Origin: Acidobacteriota bacterium
GTDB lineage: Bacteria > Acidobacteriota > Terriglobia > Acidiferrales > UBA7541
DNA length: 58,727 bases
NCBI GenBank assembly: GCA_013289955.1
Contig: JABCYZ010000039.1
Location: forward strand, 1-58,727
Direction: 5' to 3'
Below the pieces are notes generated by a model. It saw nothing but the letters and a program-made list of their open reading frames with translations, was not told the origin of the DNA and did not search any database. This document shows, piece by piece, positions 18,125 to 25,795 of the stretch. Positions within the stretch are counted from its first letter, which is position 1. Each line of letters opens with the position of its first letter. The translations under genes and the position numbers were made by a program.

Positions 18125-18288
18125 TCGCCTTTCTCCATTCTCGCCGTCGCCGACGATTTCCTTTTGGTTCGAGCGAGGGAGGTCGCGTTTCGCTTTGCAC
18201 GGCCTGAAACGGCCCGAACGCAGGCATTGTGTGTTCGGTGCTGCGGCTTGTCAATCACAGTGCCGCGTGGAAGATCACCCGAGTCGCG

Positions 18289-18317
18289 TTGACAAGCCCC
18301 TGCCGCTAGTCTTAAAT
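18289..18317 (+). promoter_or_regulatory. Predicted promoter of xylulokinase gene
   Basis: A consensus -35 box TTGACA (18289-18294) is separated by exactly 17 bases from a -10-like TTAAAT (18312-18317). Transcription would start near 18324, inside the palindrome that follows, so repressor binding would block initiation. Confidence 0.6.
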
Positions 18318-18322
18318 GTCCA

Positions 18323-18338
18323 CCGTGAACGTTCACGG
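18323..18338. promoter_or_regulatory. LacI-type palindromic operator upstream of xylulokinase
   Basis: The 16 bases CCGTGAACGTTCACGG are a perfect palindrome centred on CG, the usual layout of LacI/GalR-family operators. It starts five bases after the -10 box, covering the expected transcription start. This is a classical position for repression of a sugar-utilisation gene. The cognate regulator is unknown; the only LacI-family gene in the window lies at 37631-38704. Confidence 0.6.
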
Positions 18339-18443
18339 AGCCGGTTGGCGCCCATCACTCGCCAGGTCTCCCGGAGCGTTTCGTCCTTTGCCAAAGGGCT
18401 TGGGAACGAGCATCGCGGGCCTTGCCTAACAAGGTTGCATATC

Positions 18444-18450
18444 AAGGAGG
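18444..18450 (+). promoter_or_regulatory. Ribosome binding site pointing to an ATT start of xylulokinase
   Basis: AAGGAGG is a near-perfect anti-16S match. Four bases later comes ATT (18455-18457), in the xylulokinase frame. No ATG, GTG or TTG lies downstream at a suitable distance in this frame, and the only canonical candidate, TTG at 18422, has no ribosome site. Confidence 0.5.
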
Positions 18451-18454
18451 CCGT

Positions 18455-19972
18455 ATTCCGACCCTCGGCATCGATGTCGGTACAAGCGGAACGCGCGCGG
18501 TTATCGTCGGCGACGACGGCGCCGTCCTTGCTTCGGGCACAGAAGAGCATGCCAATTTCGCCAGCCCGCAGCCCGGCTGGGCGGAACAAGACCCGCGCGA
18601 CTGGTGGCGCGCCGCTGCGCTGGCCGTTCAGAAAGCACTTAAGGCCTCAGGTCTCAAGGCCGATTCTGTGGCTGCTGTCGGTTTTTCCGGGCAGATGCAC
18701 GGCGCCGTCCTTCTCGATGAAAAAGACGAAGTGATTCGTCCGGCGCTGATTTGGTGCGACCAGCGCACGGAAGCTCAATCCAGAGAACTCGAACGGACTT
18801 TCGGCCTCGACCGCCTGATCCAATTGACCTCTAATCCCCCGCTGACGAACTTCACCCTCACGAAGCTTCTCTGGGTGCGAGAACACGAACCCGAAAGCTG
18901 GCAACGCGTCCGAAAAATCATGCTGCCGAAAGACTACGTGCGGCTGCGGTTAACCGGCGAATCCGCCAGCGATGTGGCGGACGCATCCGGCACGCTGATG
19001 CTCGACGTCGCACACCGCACATGGTCGCTGGAAGTTCTCAGCAAAACAGGCATCGACTTAAAACTTCTGCCGAAGCTTTTCGAATCACAGGAAGTTTGCG
19101 GCAGACTCTCAGGCGCCGGGGCAACTGCAACCGGTCTCTGTGTGGGGACGCAGGTCGTCGCCGGCGCGGGCGATCAGGCTGCCGGAGCGGTGGGCATGGG
19201 CATTACGCGCGCCGGAGTGGTGAGCGCCACCATCGGAACTTCAGGGGTGGTTTTTGCGGCCACGGATCGCCCCTCGCTCGATCCCAAGGGCCGGTTACAC
19301 ACTTTCTGCCACGCAATCCCCGGTCGTTGGCATGTGATGGGCGTTACGCAAGCCGCGGGTTTGTCGCTGCGATGGTTGCGCGATCGTATTGGGGCGGGAG
19401 CTGATGACGGCCGCGAGCCCTACGAACGCATGTCTGCCGAAGCGGCCGCCGCTCCCGCCGGCTCGGAAGGCGCATTCTGGGCGCCTTATCTGATGGGCGA
19501 GCGCACTCCGCATCTCGATCCATCGGCTCGCGCCGCGTTTGTCGGATTGTCCGCTTCGCACACGCGCGCCCACCTGATTCGCGCGGTGCTCGAAGGCGTT
19601 GCTTACAGCTTGAAGGACACGTTCAGCATCTTCGGCGAAATTCACGTGCCCGTCGAGCGCATCCGCCTGGGCGGAGGAGGCGCTCGCTCACCGCTTTGGC
19701 AGCAAATTCAGGCGGACGTCTATGGGCATGAAGTCGAAATCTTGAAAGCAGAAGAAGGCGCGGCCTACGGTGCCGCGATTCTCGCGGGAGTGGGTTCGGG
19801 GTGCTGGAAGAGTGTGGATGAAGCGTGCGACGCTGTCGTCAGTATTGCGAAACGCGTCAGCACAAATAAAGAAGCCGGCGCCACCATGCAGCGCGGCTAT
19901 GAAACCTATCGCCGGATTTACCCGGCTTTACATTCCATCTTCGCGGAAAATCAATCGGCATCCGCCGACTGA
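18455..19972 (+). CDS. xylB: Xylulokinase, FGGY carbohydrate kinase
   Basis: The product, about 505 residues from the proposed ATT start, phosphorylates D-xylulose to xylulose 5-phosphate in the cytosol. The N-terminal phosphate motif LGIDVGTSGTRAV, GQMHGAVLLD near residue 75 and the C-terminal GGGARSPLWQQIQADV are characteristic of xylulokinases in the FGGY family. The frame opens at a TTG at 18422, which adds 11 residues not expected in the family. The AAGGAGG at 18444 instead points to ATT at 18455 as the start, giving MPTLGIDVG. A strong promoter and palindrome lie upstream, so expression is probably sugar-controlled. No xylose isomerase is seen in the window. It is convergent with the symporter gene pair. 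Confidence 0.88.
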   Translation: MPTLGIDVGTSGTRAVIVGDDGAVLASGTEEHANFASPQPGWAEQDPRDWWRAAALAVQKALKASGLKADSVAAVGFSGQMHGAVLLDEKDEVIRPALIWCDQRTEAQSRELERTFGLDRLIQLTSNPPLTNFTLTKLLWVREHEPESWQRVRKIMLPKDYVRLRLTGESASDVADASGTLMLDVAHRTWSLEVLSKTGIDLKLLPKLFESQEVCGRLSGAGATATGLCVGTQVVAGAGDQAAGAVGMGITRAGVVSATIGTSGVVFAATDRPSLDPKGRLHTFCHAIPGRWHVMGVTQAAGLSLRWLRDRIGAGADDGREPYERMSAEAAAAPAGSEGAFWAPYLMGERTPHLDPSARAAFVGLSASHTRAHLIRAVLEGVAYSLKDTFSIFGEIHVPVERIRLGGGGARSPLWQQIQADVYGHEVEILKAEEGAAYGAAILAGVGSGCWKSVDEACDAVVSIAKRVSTNKEAGATMQRGYETYRRIYPALHSIFAENQSASAD

Positions 19973-20006
19973 GCGACAAATCCCGGCTATCGCCGAGGGG
20001 ACAAGC

Positions 20007-20213
20007 CTAAGCCTTCTTCTGCCTGGGCTTGAAATGATAGGAATACCACCCGCCGATCAGGGTCATCAGCGCACCCCACCACACGCTCGCGTGCAAGTTA
20101 TAGAGCACGACTTGCTCCGCTGGTGGATGCCAATACTCGTAGAGGCCAGCCCCAAGGATCAACACTCCATTCACCAGCAACGATATCCCGATAAAAAACC
20201 AGATAGAAACCAT
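20007..20213 (-). CDS. Small membrane protein next to sodium symporter
   Basis: This 68-residue protein has two predicted membrane segments: residues 3-24, and about 44-60 after a short loop containing EYWHPP. It ends in a basic tail (KPRQKKA). A strong GGAGGT ribosome site eight bases before the ATG supports it as a real gene. It lies 23 bases downstream of the SSS symporter gene on the same strand. I do not recognise a named family. By position it may be an accessory subunit that stabilises or regulates the transporter, which is inference. Confidence 0.7.
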   Translation of the reverse strand: MVSIWFFIGISLLVNGVLILGAGLYEYWHPPAEQVVLYNLHASVWWGALMTLIGGWYSYHFKPRQKKA

Positions 20214-20236
20214 GCTCTAAACCTCCGGCTACAGAA

Positions 20237-21940
20237 CTACCAGAATAGGATGTTCAGAATCAGGAAAACGAGAGCAACGACACCGGCCCAGAAAACCGGC
20301 TTCTGGTAAACGGGAATATCCCCGACCGACGGAACCGTGGTCAACCCGTAGACCAGGCCAGTTAATTCGGCATCCGTTTTTGGTTTCGTTGCCAGACTCA
20401 CGACGACCGTCACTATCACGCAAACGAGAAAGGACCACAGCGCCTGAAACATATCCTGCGCCAGGGCCTTCGCGTGCGGCGAGAGCGCCACATAACGCAG
20501 CGCCGACGGATCTGCTTTCACCCACGCCCACATGCCAATCGAAGATAAAGTGCCGCAGAGTAAACCCAAGAATCCGCCAGGACCTGTCGCTCGCTTCCAT
20601 AACATGCCGAGGATGACGGTTCCGAACAGCGGCGCGATGAAGAAACTAAACAAGGCTTGCACATAATCCATGATGCTGGCGAACTGCATCACCAGGTACG
20701 CGGTGCCCACGCTGATGAGCACGCCGATCACGGTCGTCCACCGGCCCATGTTGACGTAGTGGTGGTCCGTGCCCTTGCTATTGATCAGCGGGCGATAGAT
20801 GTCGTACGTCCAGACGGTCGTGAACGCGCTCACATTGCCGGCCATGCCAGACATGAAGCCCGCAATCAACGCGGTAATCCCAAGGCCAAGCAAACCAGGC
20901 CCGCAATAGCGCGCGAGCATCAGCGGAAGGACGTCGTTGTAGCTGTGCATTCCGGTGGCGGCCGCCACCGATTCGGGAACGAGCTTCATCGGGAGCACGG
21001 CCAAGCCGAGAAGTCCCGGCAAAATGACGATGAGGGGGACAAACATCTTGAAGCCCGCGCCAATGATGGGCGCCATCTCGGCGCTGCGAATGTCCTTTGC
21101 AGCGAGGATGCGTTGCACGACGAGAAAATCCGTGGTCCAGTACCCCATGGAGATGACCGCCGCCAACCCGAAGACAATGCCGATCCAATTGATGCCCATT
21201 GGGTTGTCAGTAAAAGATCCCAAGCCGGACCAGAGGTGAACGTACTGATCCGAAGCCCTCTGCGCAATTTGCAGTTTCAGATTGGTCCATCCGCCGGCTT
21301 CGTAGAGGCCAAGAATGGGTATCAGCAGGGCGCCCGCCCAGATCAGAAAGAACTGCAGCACCTCGTTGAAAATTGCCGAGCGCAGTCCGCCGAGTGTGAC
21401 GTATACGGCTACCGTGAGCGAGGATACCCAAATGCTGAAATTGATGTCCCAACCCAAGACGATCTGCATGACTTTGGCCATGGCGAACATGTTGACGCCG
21501 CTCATCAGCACGGTCATGAACGCAAACGAAACCGCGGAAACTGCGCGCGCCGGTTCTCCGAAACGCAACTTCAAATACCCCGGCACGGAATGGGTTTTGG
21601 AAATGTAGTAGAACGGCATCATGACGAGCGCGAGGAACAGCATCGCCGGGATCGCGCCAATCCAGTACCAGTGCGTCGCCAGAATGCCGTACTGATACGC
21701 CGAACCCGCCCAACCCATCAGCTCCAGAGCGCCTAGATTCGCTGAAAGGAAGCTAAGGCCCGCCACCCATGCGGTCATTTCGCGGCCGGCCATAAAGAAG
21801 TCTTCGCCGGTGTTCGCGCGGCCGCGCAGGTAGAAGCCAATAGCCAGCACCAACGCGAAGTAGAAGACAACGATGACGACGTCAACAGCAGAAAGGTGAA
21901 CGAGGCGAGCGGGCACGATAAACGCGTAGAGATTAGTCAT
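20237..21940 (-). CDS. SSS-family sodium/solute symporter, probably sugar
   Basis: The 567-residue product is an inner-membrane sodium:solute symporter with about 13-14 hydrophobic segments. Family hallmarks are RGRANTGEDFFMAGREMTAW near residues 40-60 and the following SANLGALELMGWAGSAYQYG, plus the central GYWTTDFLVVQRILAAKD. Closely similar segments occur in SGLT-type sugar transporters, so a monosaccharide substrate is likely. Xylulokinase, a mutarotase and a GH31 glycosidase around it support this. The small membrane gene follows within 23 bases. The secreted mutarotase gene starts upstream on the same strand and ends 93 bases before this start, with a weak terminator in between. Confidence 0.92.
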   Translation of the reverse strand: MTNLYAFIVPARLVHLSAVDVVIVVFYFALVLAIGFYLRGRANTGEDFFMAGREMTAWVAGLSFLSANLGALELMGWAGSAYQYGILATHWYWIGAIPAMLFLALVMMPFYYISKTHSVPGYLKLRFGEPARAVSAVSFAFMTVLMSGVNMFAMAKVMQIVLGWDINFSIWVSSLTVAVYVTLGGLRSAIFNEVLQFFLIWAGALLIPILGLYEAGGWTNLKLQIAQRASDQYVHLWSGLGSFTDNPMGINWIGIVFGLAAVISMGYWTTDFLVVQRILAAKDIRSAEMAPIIGAGFKMFVPLIVILPGLLGLAVLPMKLVPESVAAATGMHSYNDVLPLMLARYCGPGLLGLGITALIAGFMSGMAGNVSAFTTVWTYDIYRPLINSKGTDHHYVNMGRWTTVIGVLISVGTAYLVMQFASIMDYVQALFSFFIAPLFGTVILGMLWKRATGPGGFLGLLCGTLSSIGMWAWVKADPSALRYVALSPHAKALAQDMFQALWSFLVCVIVTVVVSLATKPKTDAELTGLVYGLTTVPSVGDIPVYQKPVFWAGVVALVFLILNILFW

Positions 21941-21987
21941 AGAGTTCCGAATCGCTTCTCCTCTGCGAACGTCTTACAGCTTCCGGT

Positions 21988-22021
21988 AAAAAATCAAAGT
22001 CCCGTTTGCGAACGAGCAAAC
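21988..22021 (-). terminator. Weak possible terminator after mutarotase gene
   Basis: On the minus strand the six-base stem GTTTGC/GCAAAC (22021-22004) with a six-base loop is followed ten bases later by six T residues (21993-21988). The short stem and the distance to the T-run make it a poor intrinsic terminator, so read-through into the symporter gene is likely. Confidence 0.3.
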
Positions 22022-22033
22022 CCGTTCCGAGCA

Positions 22034-23182
22034 TCACTTCGCCGAGAACTTGTAAATCGTTTCCGAGTGAAATTTTGCCCCAGGCTTCAGGAGGGTCGAC
22101 GGAAAATTGGGCCGGTTCGGCGAGTCCGGAAAATGCTGCGTCTCTAGACACAGCGCCCCATACTTGGGGTAGGCAATGCCGCCCTTCCCCGTAATGCTCC
22201 CGTTCAGACCAATCGCCGAATAGAACTGCACTCCCGGCTCCGTCGTCCACACTTCCATCTGCCTTCCGGACACCGGGTCGGTCACGCGCGCAACGATACG
22301 CATCGTTCCAGCCTTCCCGTTCACAACAAAATTGTGGTCATACCCGCCGATGTCCTTAATCTCCGCGATGCGCGCCCCGATCTCTCGAGGCTTCCGGAAA
22401 TCCAGCGGCGTATTTTCAACGCTCGCAATCTCGCCCGTCGGAATGAGCGTCAAATCCACCGGTGTGTACTTGTCCGCGTTCAGATAAAGCACTTCCTTCA
22501 GAATATCGCCCGACCCCGCCAGATTGAAGTAGCTGTGGTTCGTCAGATTCACAACCGTGTCTTTGTCTGTCGTCGCAGTGTACTCGAGCTTGAACTCGTT
22601 CGCGTTGGTCAGCGTATAAGTCACGGTCGCGGTCAGGTTCCCGGGAAAGTTTTCCTCTCCATCCTTGCTAAAATACGTGAACCGCGCCGCCGCTCCGTCC
22701 TTCGTCTCCACCGGCTCGCCCTTCCACACTCGCTTGTCAAAACCGGTGGGTCCTCCATGCAAACTGTTGGGCGGATTGTTGATCGCCAACTGGTATTCCT
22801 TGCCGTCCACCGTGAGCTTGCCCTTGGCGATCCGGTTACCGTACCGCCCGATCGCCCCGCCAAAGTGCGGATGCGGTCCTAAATATCCCTCAAGATTGTC
22901 GAAACCCAGCACCACGTCTCCCATCTTGCCGTTCTTGTCCGGAACATGAAGTTCCGCCACCGTGGCGCCGTAGGTAATCAGCTTTGCGGAAGCGCCCTGC
23001 GAGTTATAGAGCGTAAAAGCCTCGATCACCGTCCCGTCCGGCATCGTGCCAAACTGGGCCCTGTCCACATGTGCGCCCTTCTTAGCGGACTTTTGAGCAT
23101 TTTCGCCAGGCGCTGCCGCCAGAAACTCCGGTCCCAAAACCATCAAAAACACCAGCATAAAGACTCTCCCGCGGAGCACCAT
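22034..23182 (-). CDS. galM: Secreted aldose 1-epimerase (mutarotase)
   Basis: The 382-residue product interconverts alpha and beta anomers of aldoses. A Sec signal runs from MVLRGRVFMLVFLMVLG to about residue 25. The mature part has the GalM fold: GNRIAKGKLTVDGKEYQLA, NNPPNSLHGGPTGFDKRVW with the conserved His, NLTNHSYFNLAG with the catalytic His, and the late VWTTEPGVQFYSA. I chose the ATG at 23182 over 23209 because GGAGGAGGG lies five bases upstream and the shorter form gives a cleaner signal peptide. A periplasmic location fits a role in preparing sugars released by the divergent GH31 enzyme for the symporter downstream. Confidence 0.93.
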   Translation of the reverse strand: MVLRGRVFMLVFLMVLGPEFLAAAPGENAQKSAKKGAHVDRAQFGTMPDGTVIEAFTLYNSQGASAKLITYGATVAELHVPDKNGKMGDVVLGFDNLEGYLGPHPHFGGAIGRYGNRIAKGKLTVDGKEYQLAINNPPNSLHGGPTGFDKRVWKGEPVETKDGAAARFTYFSKDGEENFPGNLTATVTYTLTNANEFKLEYTATTDKDTVVNLTNHSYFNLAGSGDILKEVLYLNADKYTPVDLTLIPTGEIASVENTPLDFRKPREIGARIAEIKDIGGYDHNFVVNGKAGTMRIVARVTDPVSGRQMEVWTTEPGVQFYSAIGLNGSITGKGGIAYPKYGALCLETQHFPDSPNRPNFPSTLLKPGAKFHSETIYKFSAK

Positions 23183-23393
23183 TCTGACCCTCCTCCGGCC
23201 TCGACGCACTCACGATGCATCAATTCTTCACCACGCCTTGTATCATAAAAACTCATCAATCGCGAATCTTGTCCTTATTTTTCTTAGACTTGCCAAACTC
23301 CGCCGGCGCAGATCTCTGCTTCCGGGCGTTTAGAGAAGCCATTGACAACCCCGGCACGAGGGTGCCAATGTGCCCTGCAGCATTCGCCCTAAA

Positions 23394-23403
23394 ATAACGT
23401 TAT
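23394..23403. promoter_or_regulatory. Short palindrome upstream of GH31 gene
   Basis: ATAACGTTAT is a perfect ten-base palindrome with a CG centre, 24 bases before the GH31 ATG. A TAAAAT stretch that could be a -10 box partly overlaps it. It may be a second sugar-responsive operator, but its sequence differs from the xylulokinase palindrome outside the central AACGTT. Confidence 0.25.
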
Positions 23404-23427
23404 CGTACACGGAGTTCCATAGATTTC

Positions 23428-25794
23428 ATGCGTCCCATTTCCCTTTTGCATGCCTATAAGTACATCGCTCTCCTATTCTTCCTTCTTTTTCTTGCCGCAC
23501 CCGCCCCGGTGGTCGCGCAATGGGTCCCCCTTAACCCCGTACAAGCCGTCGGCCTCGAGCCGGATGGCGCCCTCCTGGTTCTCCGGTCCGGATTCCTGCG
23601 ATTTCAGGTCTGCTCGGACTCTATCGTCCACGTCGTCTATTCCGTCGAGCGAGAGGCTCTGCAACATCCCGACTTCCTCGTCACCAAAAAATCCTGGCCT
23701 AAATCCGAGTTCTCGCTCGAGACAAACGACCCCAAGCTCATTACGCTCACCACTTCACGCTTGAAAATCGAAATCACACGCGCCGACAGTTCCATCATTT
23801 TCTACGACTCAGCCGGCCGCAAGCTCACGCAGGAAAATACGCGCACGCTGACCCCCACCGAAGTGAACGGCGAGAAAACGCTCCACTCCGAGCGTTTTGT
23901 CAACATGTGGGACACCCAGGAAGCTTTCTACGGTCTCGGCCAGCACCAGGCGGGCGTTTGGAACTATCGCGGGGAAGCCGTCGACCTCTCGCAGGACAAC
24001 ACCAACATCTCCATTCCCTTTCTTCTTTCAAGCAACGGCTACGGCATCTTCTGGAACAACGGCTCTCGCAGCCGCTTCAACAACCGCTTCGTCCACGCCT
24101 TCTATCTGAGTTCCGAAGTTTCCGACTCCATGGACTATTACTTCTTCTACGGTCCCGACTTCGACCACCTCATCGCGGACTATCGAGAACTTACCGGCGC
24201 CGCTCCCCTCTTCGGCAGATGGGCCTACGGCTACTGGCAATGCAAAAATCGCTACGACTCCCAGCAAGAACTTCTCGCCATCGCGCAAAAATACCGCGAC
24301 CTGCACATCCCGCTCGACAATATCGTCCAGGACTGGTTCTGGTGGAACACCATGGGCGAGCCCGTCTTCAACAAAAATTATCCTGACCCCAAAGCCATGG
24401 TCGACGGCCTGCACAAAAACAACGTCCATCTTATGATTTCCGTCTGGCCCTATTTCCGTCCCGGCTCGCCCGTCTATGACGACATGGACAAGCGCGGCTT
24501 CTTCATCGACCGCACCATCGCGCCAAGTTTCCACCCCGTCGCGCAGGCTCTCTACGACCCTTTCAATCCGGAAGCGCGCAAATACTATTGGAACCTCATG
24601 AATGACGCGCTTTTCAAAATCGGCGCCGACGCCTGGTGGCTCGACACCACGGAAGCCGAAACCGAAGGCCGCGAAACAAATATTCTCGTCACCAACAAAG
24701 TGAACGGCGGCGAAAATGGCGCGCGATACGCCAACGAATTTCCCCTCATGACCACCACCGCCGTCTACGAAGGCCAGCGCGAAGCGAGCGATAAAAAACG
24801 CGTATTCATTCTTTCGCGCTCCACCTATGCCGGCGCCCAGCGCAACGCCGCCGCCACCTGGTCGGGCGACGTCGATCCCAACTGGGAAACATTCCGCCGC
24901 CAAATCCCTGCCGGCCTCAACTACTCCGTCTCCGGCCTTCCCTACTGGACCACGGACATCGGCGGCTTCGTCTCCGCAAATCCCGACGATCCCGCCTATC
25001 GCGAACTCTACGTTCGCTGGTTCCAGTTCGGCACGTTCTGCCCCATCTTCCGCGCCCACGGCACACGCACCACGAATCAGAATGAAATTTGGTCCTACGG
25101 CCGCGACGCACAAAAAATCCTCACGGCGTACGACCAACTCCGCTACCGCCTGATGCCCTACATATATTCTCTCGCCTGGAAAACCACCAACGAGGGCTAC
25201 ACCATCATGCGCCCCCTAGTCATGGACTTCCGCGAAGACGTCCGCGCACAAAATGTCGGTGACCAGTTTCTCTTTGGCCCCGCAATTCTCGTAAGTCCCG
25301 TCACCGAACCCGGGGCCGCCACTCGCCGTCTCTATCTGCCAAACGCAAAGTGGTACGACTTCTGGACCGGCGCCGCCGTTCAGGGTGGCCGTACGCTCGA
25401 TGCTCCCTCTCCGATCGATCGCATGCCTCTCTACGTCCGCGCTGGCTCCATCCTTCCTCTCGGCCCGGACGTCGAATACGCCGCTCAGAAATCCGCGGAC
25501 CCCGTCGAACTTCGCGTCTATCGCGGCGCGAACGGTGCATTCACTCTCTACGAAGACGAAAACGACACCTACAACTACGAGAAGGGCGCCTACGCCACAA
25601 TTCCCTTCTCCTGGGACGAAGGCGCGCACACCCTCACCATCGGCGACCGCCTCGGTTCTTACCCTGGCATGCTTGAAAAACGGACCTTCCGCATCGTCTT
25701 TGTCGCCAACGATTACGGCACCGGCGGCGGTTTGACCGAAAAAGCGGACAAAACCGTCCAATACTCAGGCCAGAAAATCGCAGTAACGCAATAG
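23428..25794 (+). CDS. Secreted GH31 glycosidase (alpha-xylosidase or alpha-glucosidase)
   Basis: The 788-residue enzyme has a signal peptide ending near APVVAQ (about residue 31), an N-terminal beta-sandwich, and the GH31 barrel from about residue 270. The nucleophile is Asp406 in WWLDTTEAE and the acid/base is Asp481 in TWSGDVD. YGYWQCKNRYDSQQ and QDWFWW resemble alpha-xylosidases more than starch alpha-glucosidases. The C-terminal beta domains carry LYEDENDTYNYEKGAY. It probably removes xylosyl or glucosyl residues from the non-reducing end of oligosaccharides outside the cytoplasm. A short palindrome ATAACGTTAT lies 25 bases upstream of the ATG. Xyloglucan oligosaccharides are a plausible substrate, by inference from the neighbouring xylulokinase. 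Confidence 0.92.
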   Translation: MRPISLLHAYKYIALLFFLLFLAAPAPVVAQWVPLNPVQAVGLEPDGALLVLRSGFLRFQVCSDSIVHVVYSVEREALQHPDFLVTKKSWPKSEFSLETNDPKLITLTTSRLKIEITRADSSIIFYDSAGRKLTQENTRTLTPTEVNGEKTLHSERFVNMWDTQEAFYGLGQHQAGVWNYRGEAVDLSQDNTNISIPFLLSSNGYGIFWNNGSRSRFNNRFVHAFYLSSEVSDSMDYYFFYGPDFDHLIADYRELTGAAPLFGRWAYGYWQCKNRYDSQQELLAIAQKYRDLHIPLDNIVQDWFWWNTMGEPVFNKNYPDPKAMVDGLHKNNVHLMISVWPYFRPGSPVYDDMDKRGFFIDRTIAPSFHPVAQALYDPFNPEARKYYWNLMNDALFKIGADAWWLDTTEAETEGRETNILVTNKVNGGENGARYANEFPLMTTTAVYEGQREASDKKRVFILSRSTYAGAQRNAAATWSGDVDPNWETFRRQIPAGLNYSVSGLPYWTTDIGGFVSANPDDPAYRELYVRWFQFGTFCPIFRAHGTRTTNQNEIWSYGRDAQKILTAYDQLRYRLMPYIYSLAWKTTNEGYTIMRPLVMDFREDVRAQNVGDQFLFGPAILVSPVTEPGAATRRLYLPNAKWYDFWTGAAVQGGRTLDAPSPIDRMPLYVRAGSILPLGPDVEYAAQKSADPVELRVYRGANGAFTLYEDENDTYNYEKGAYATIPFSWDEGAHTLTIGDRLGSYPGMLEKRTFRIVFVANDYGTGGGLTEKADKTVQYSGQKIAVTQ

Positions 25795-25795
25795 C

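Noticed and set aside
23342..23347. TTGACA upstream of the GH31 gene as a -35 box
   Set aside because: No acceptable -10 sequence lies 16-18 bases downstream.
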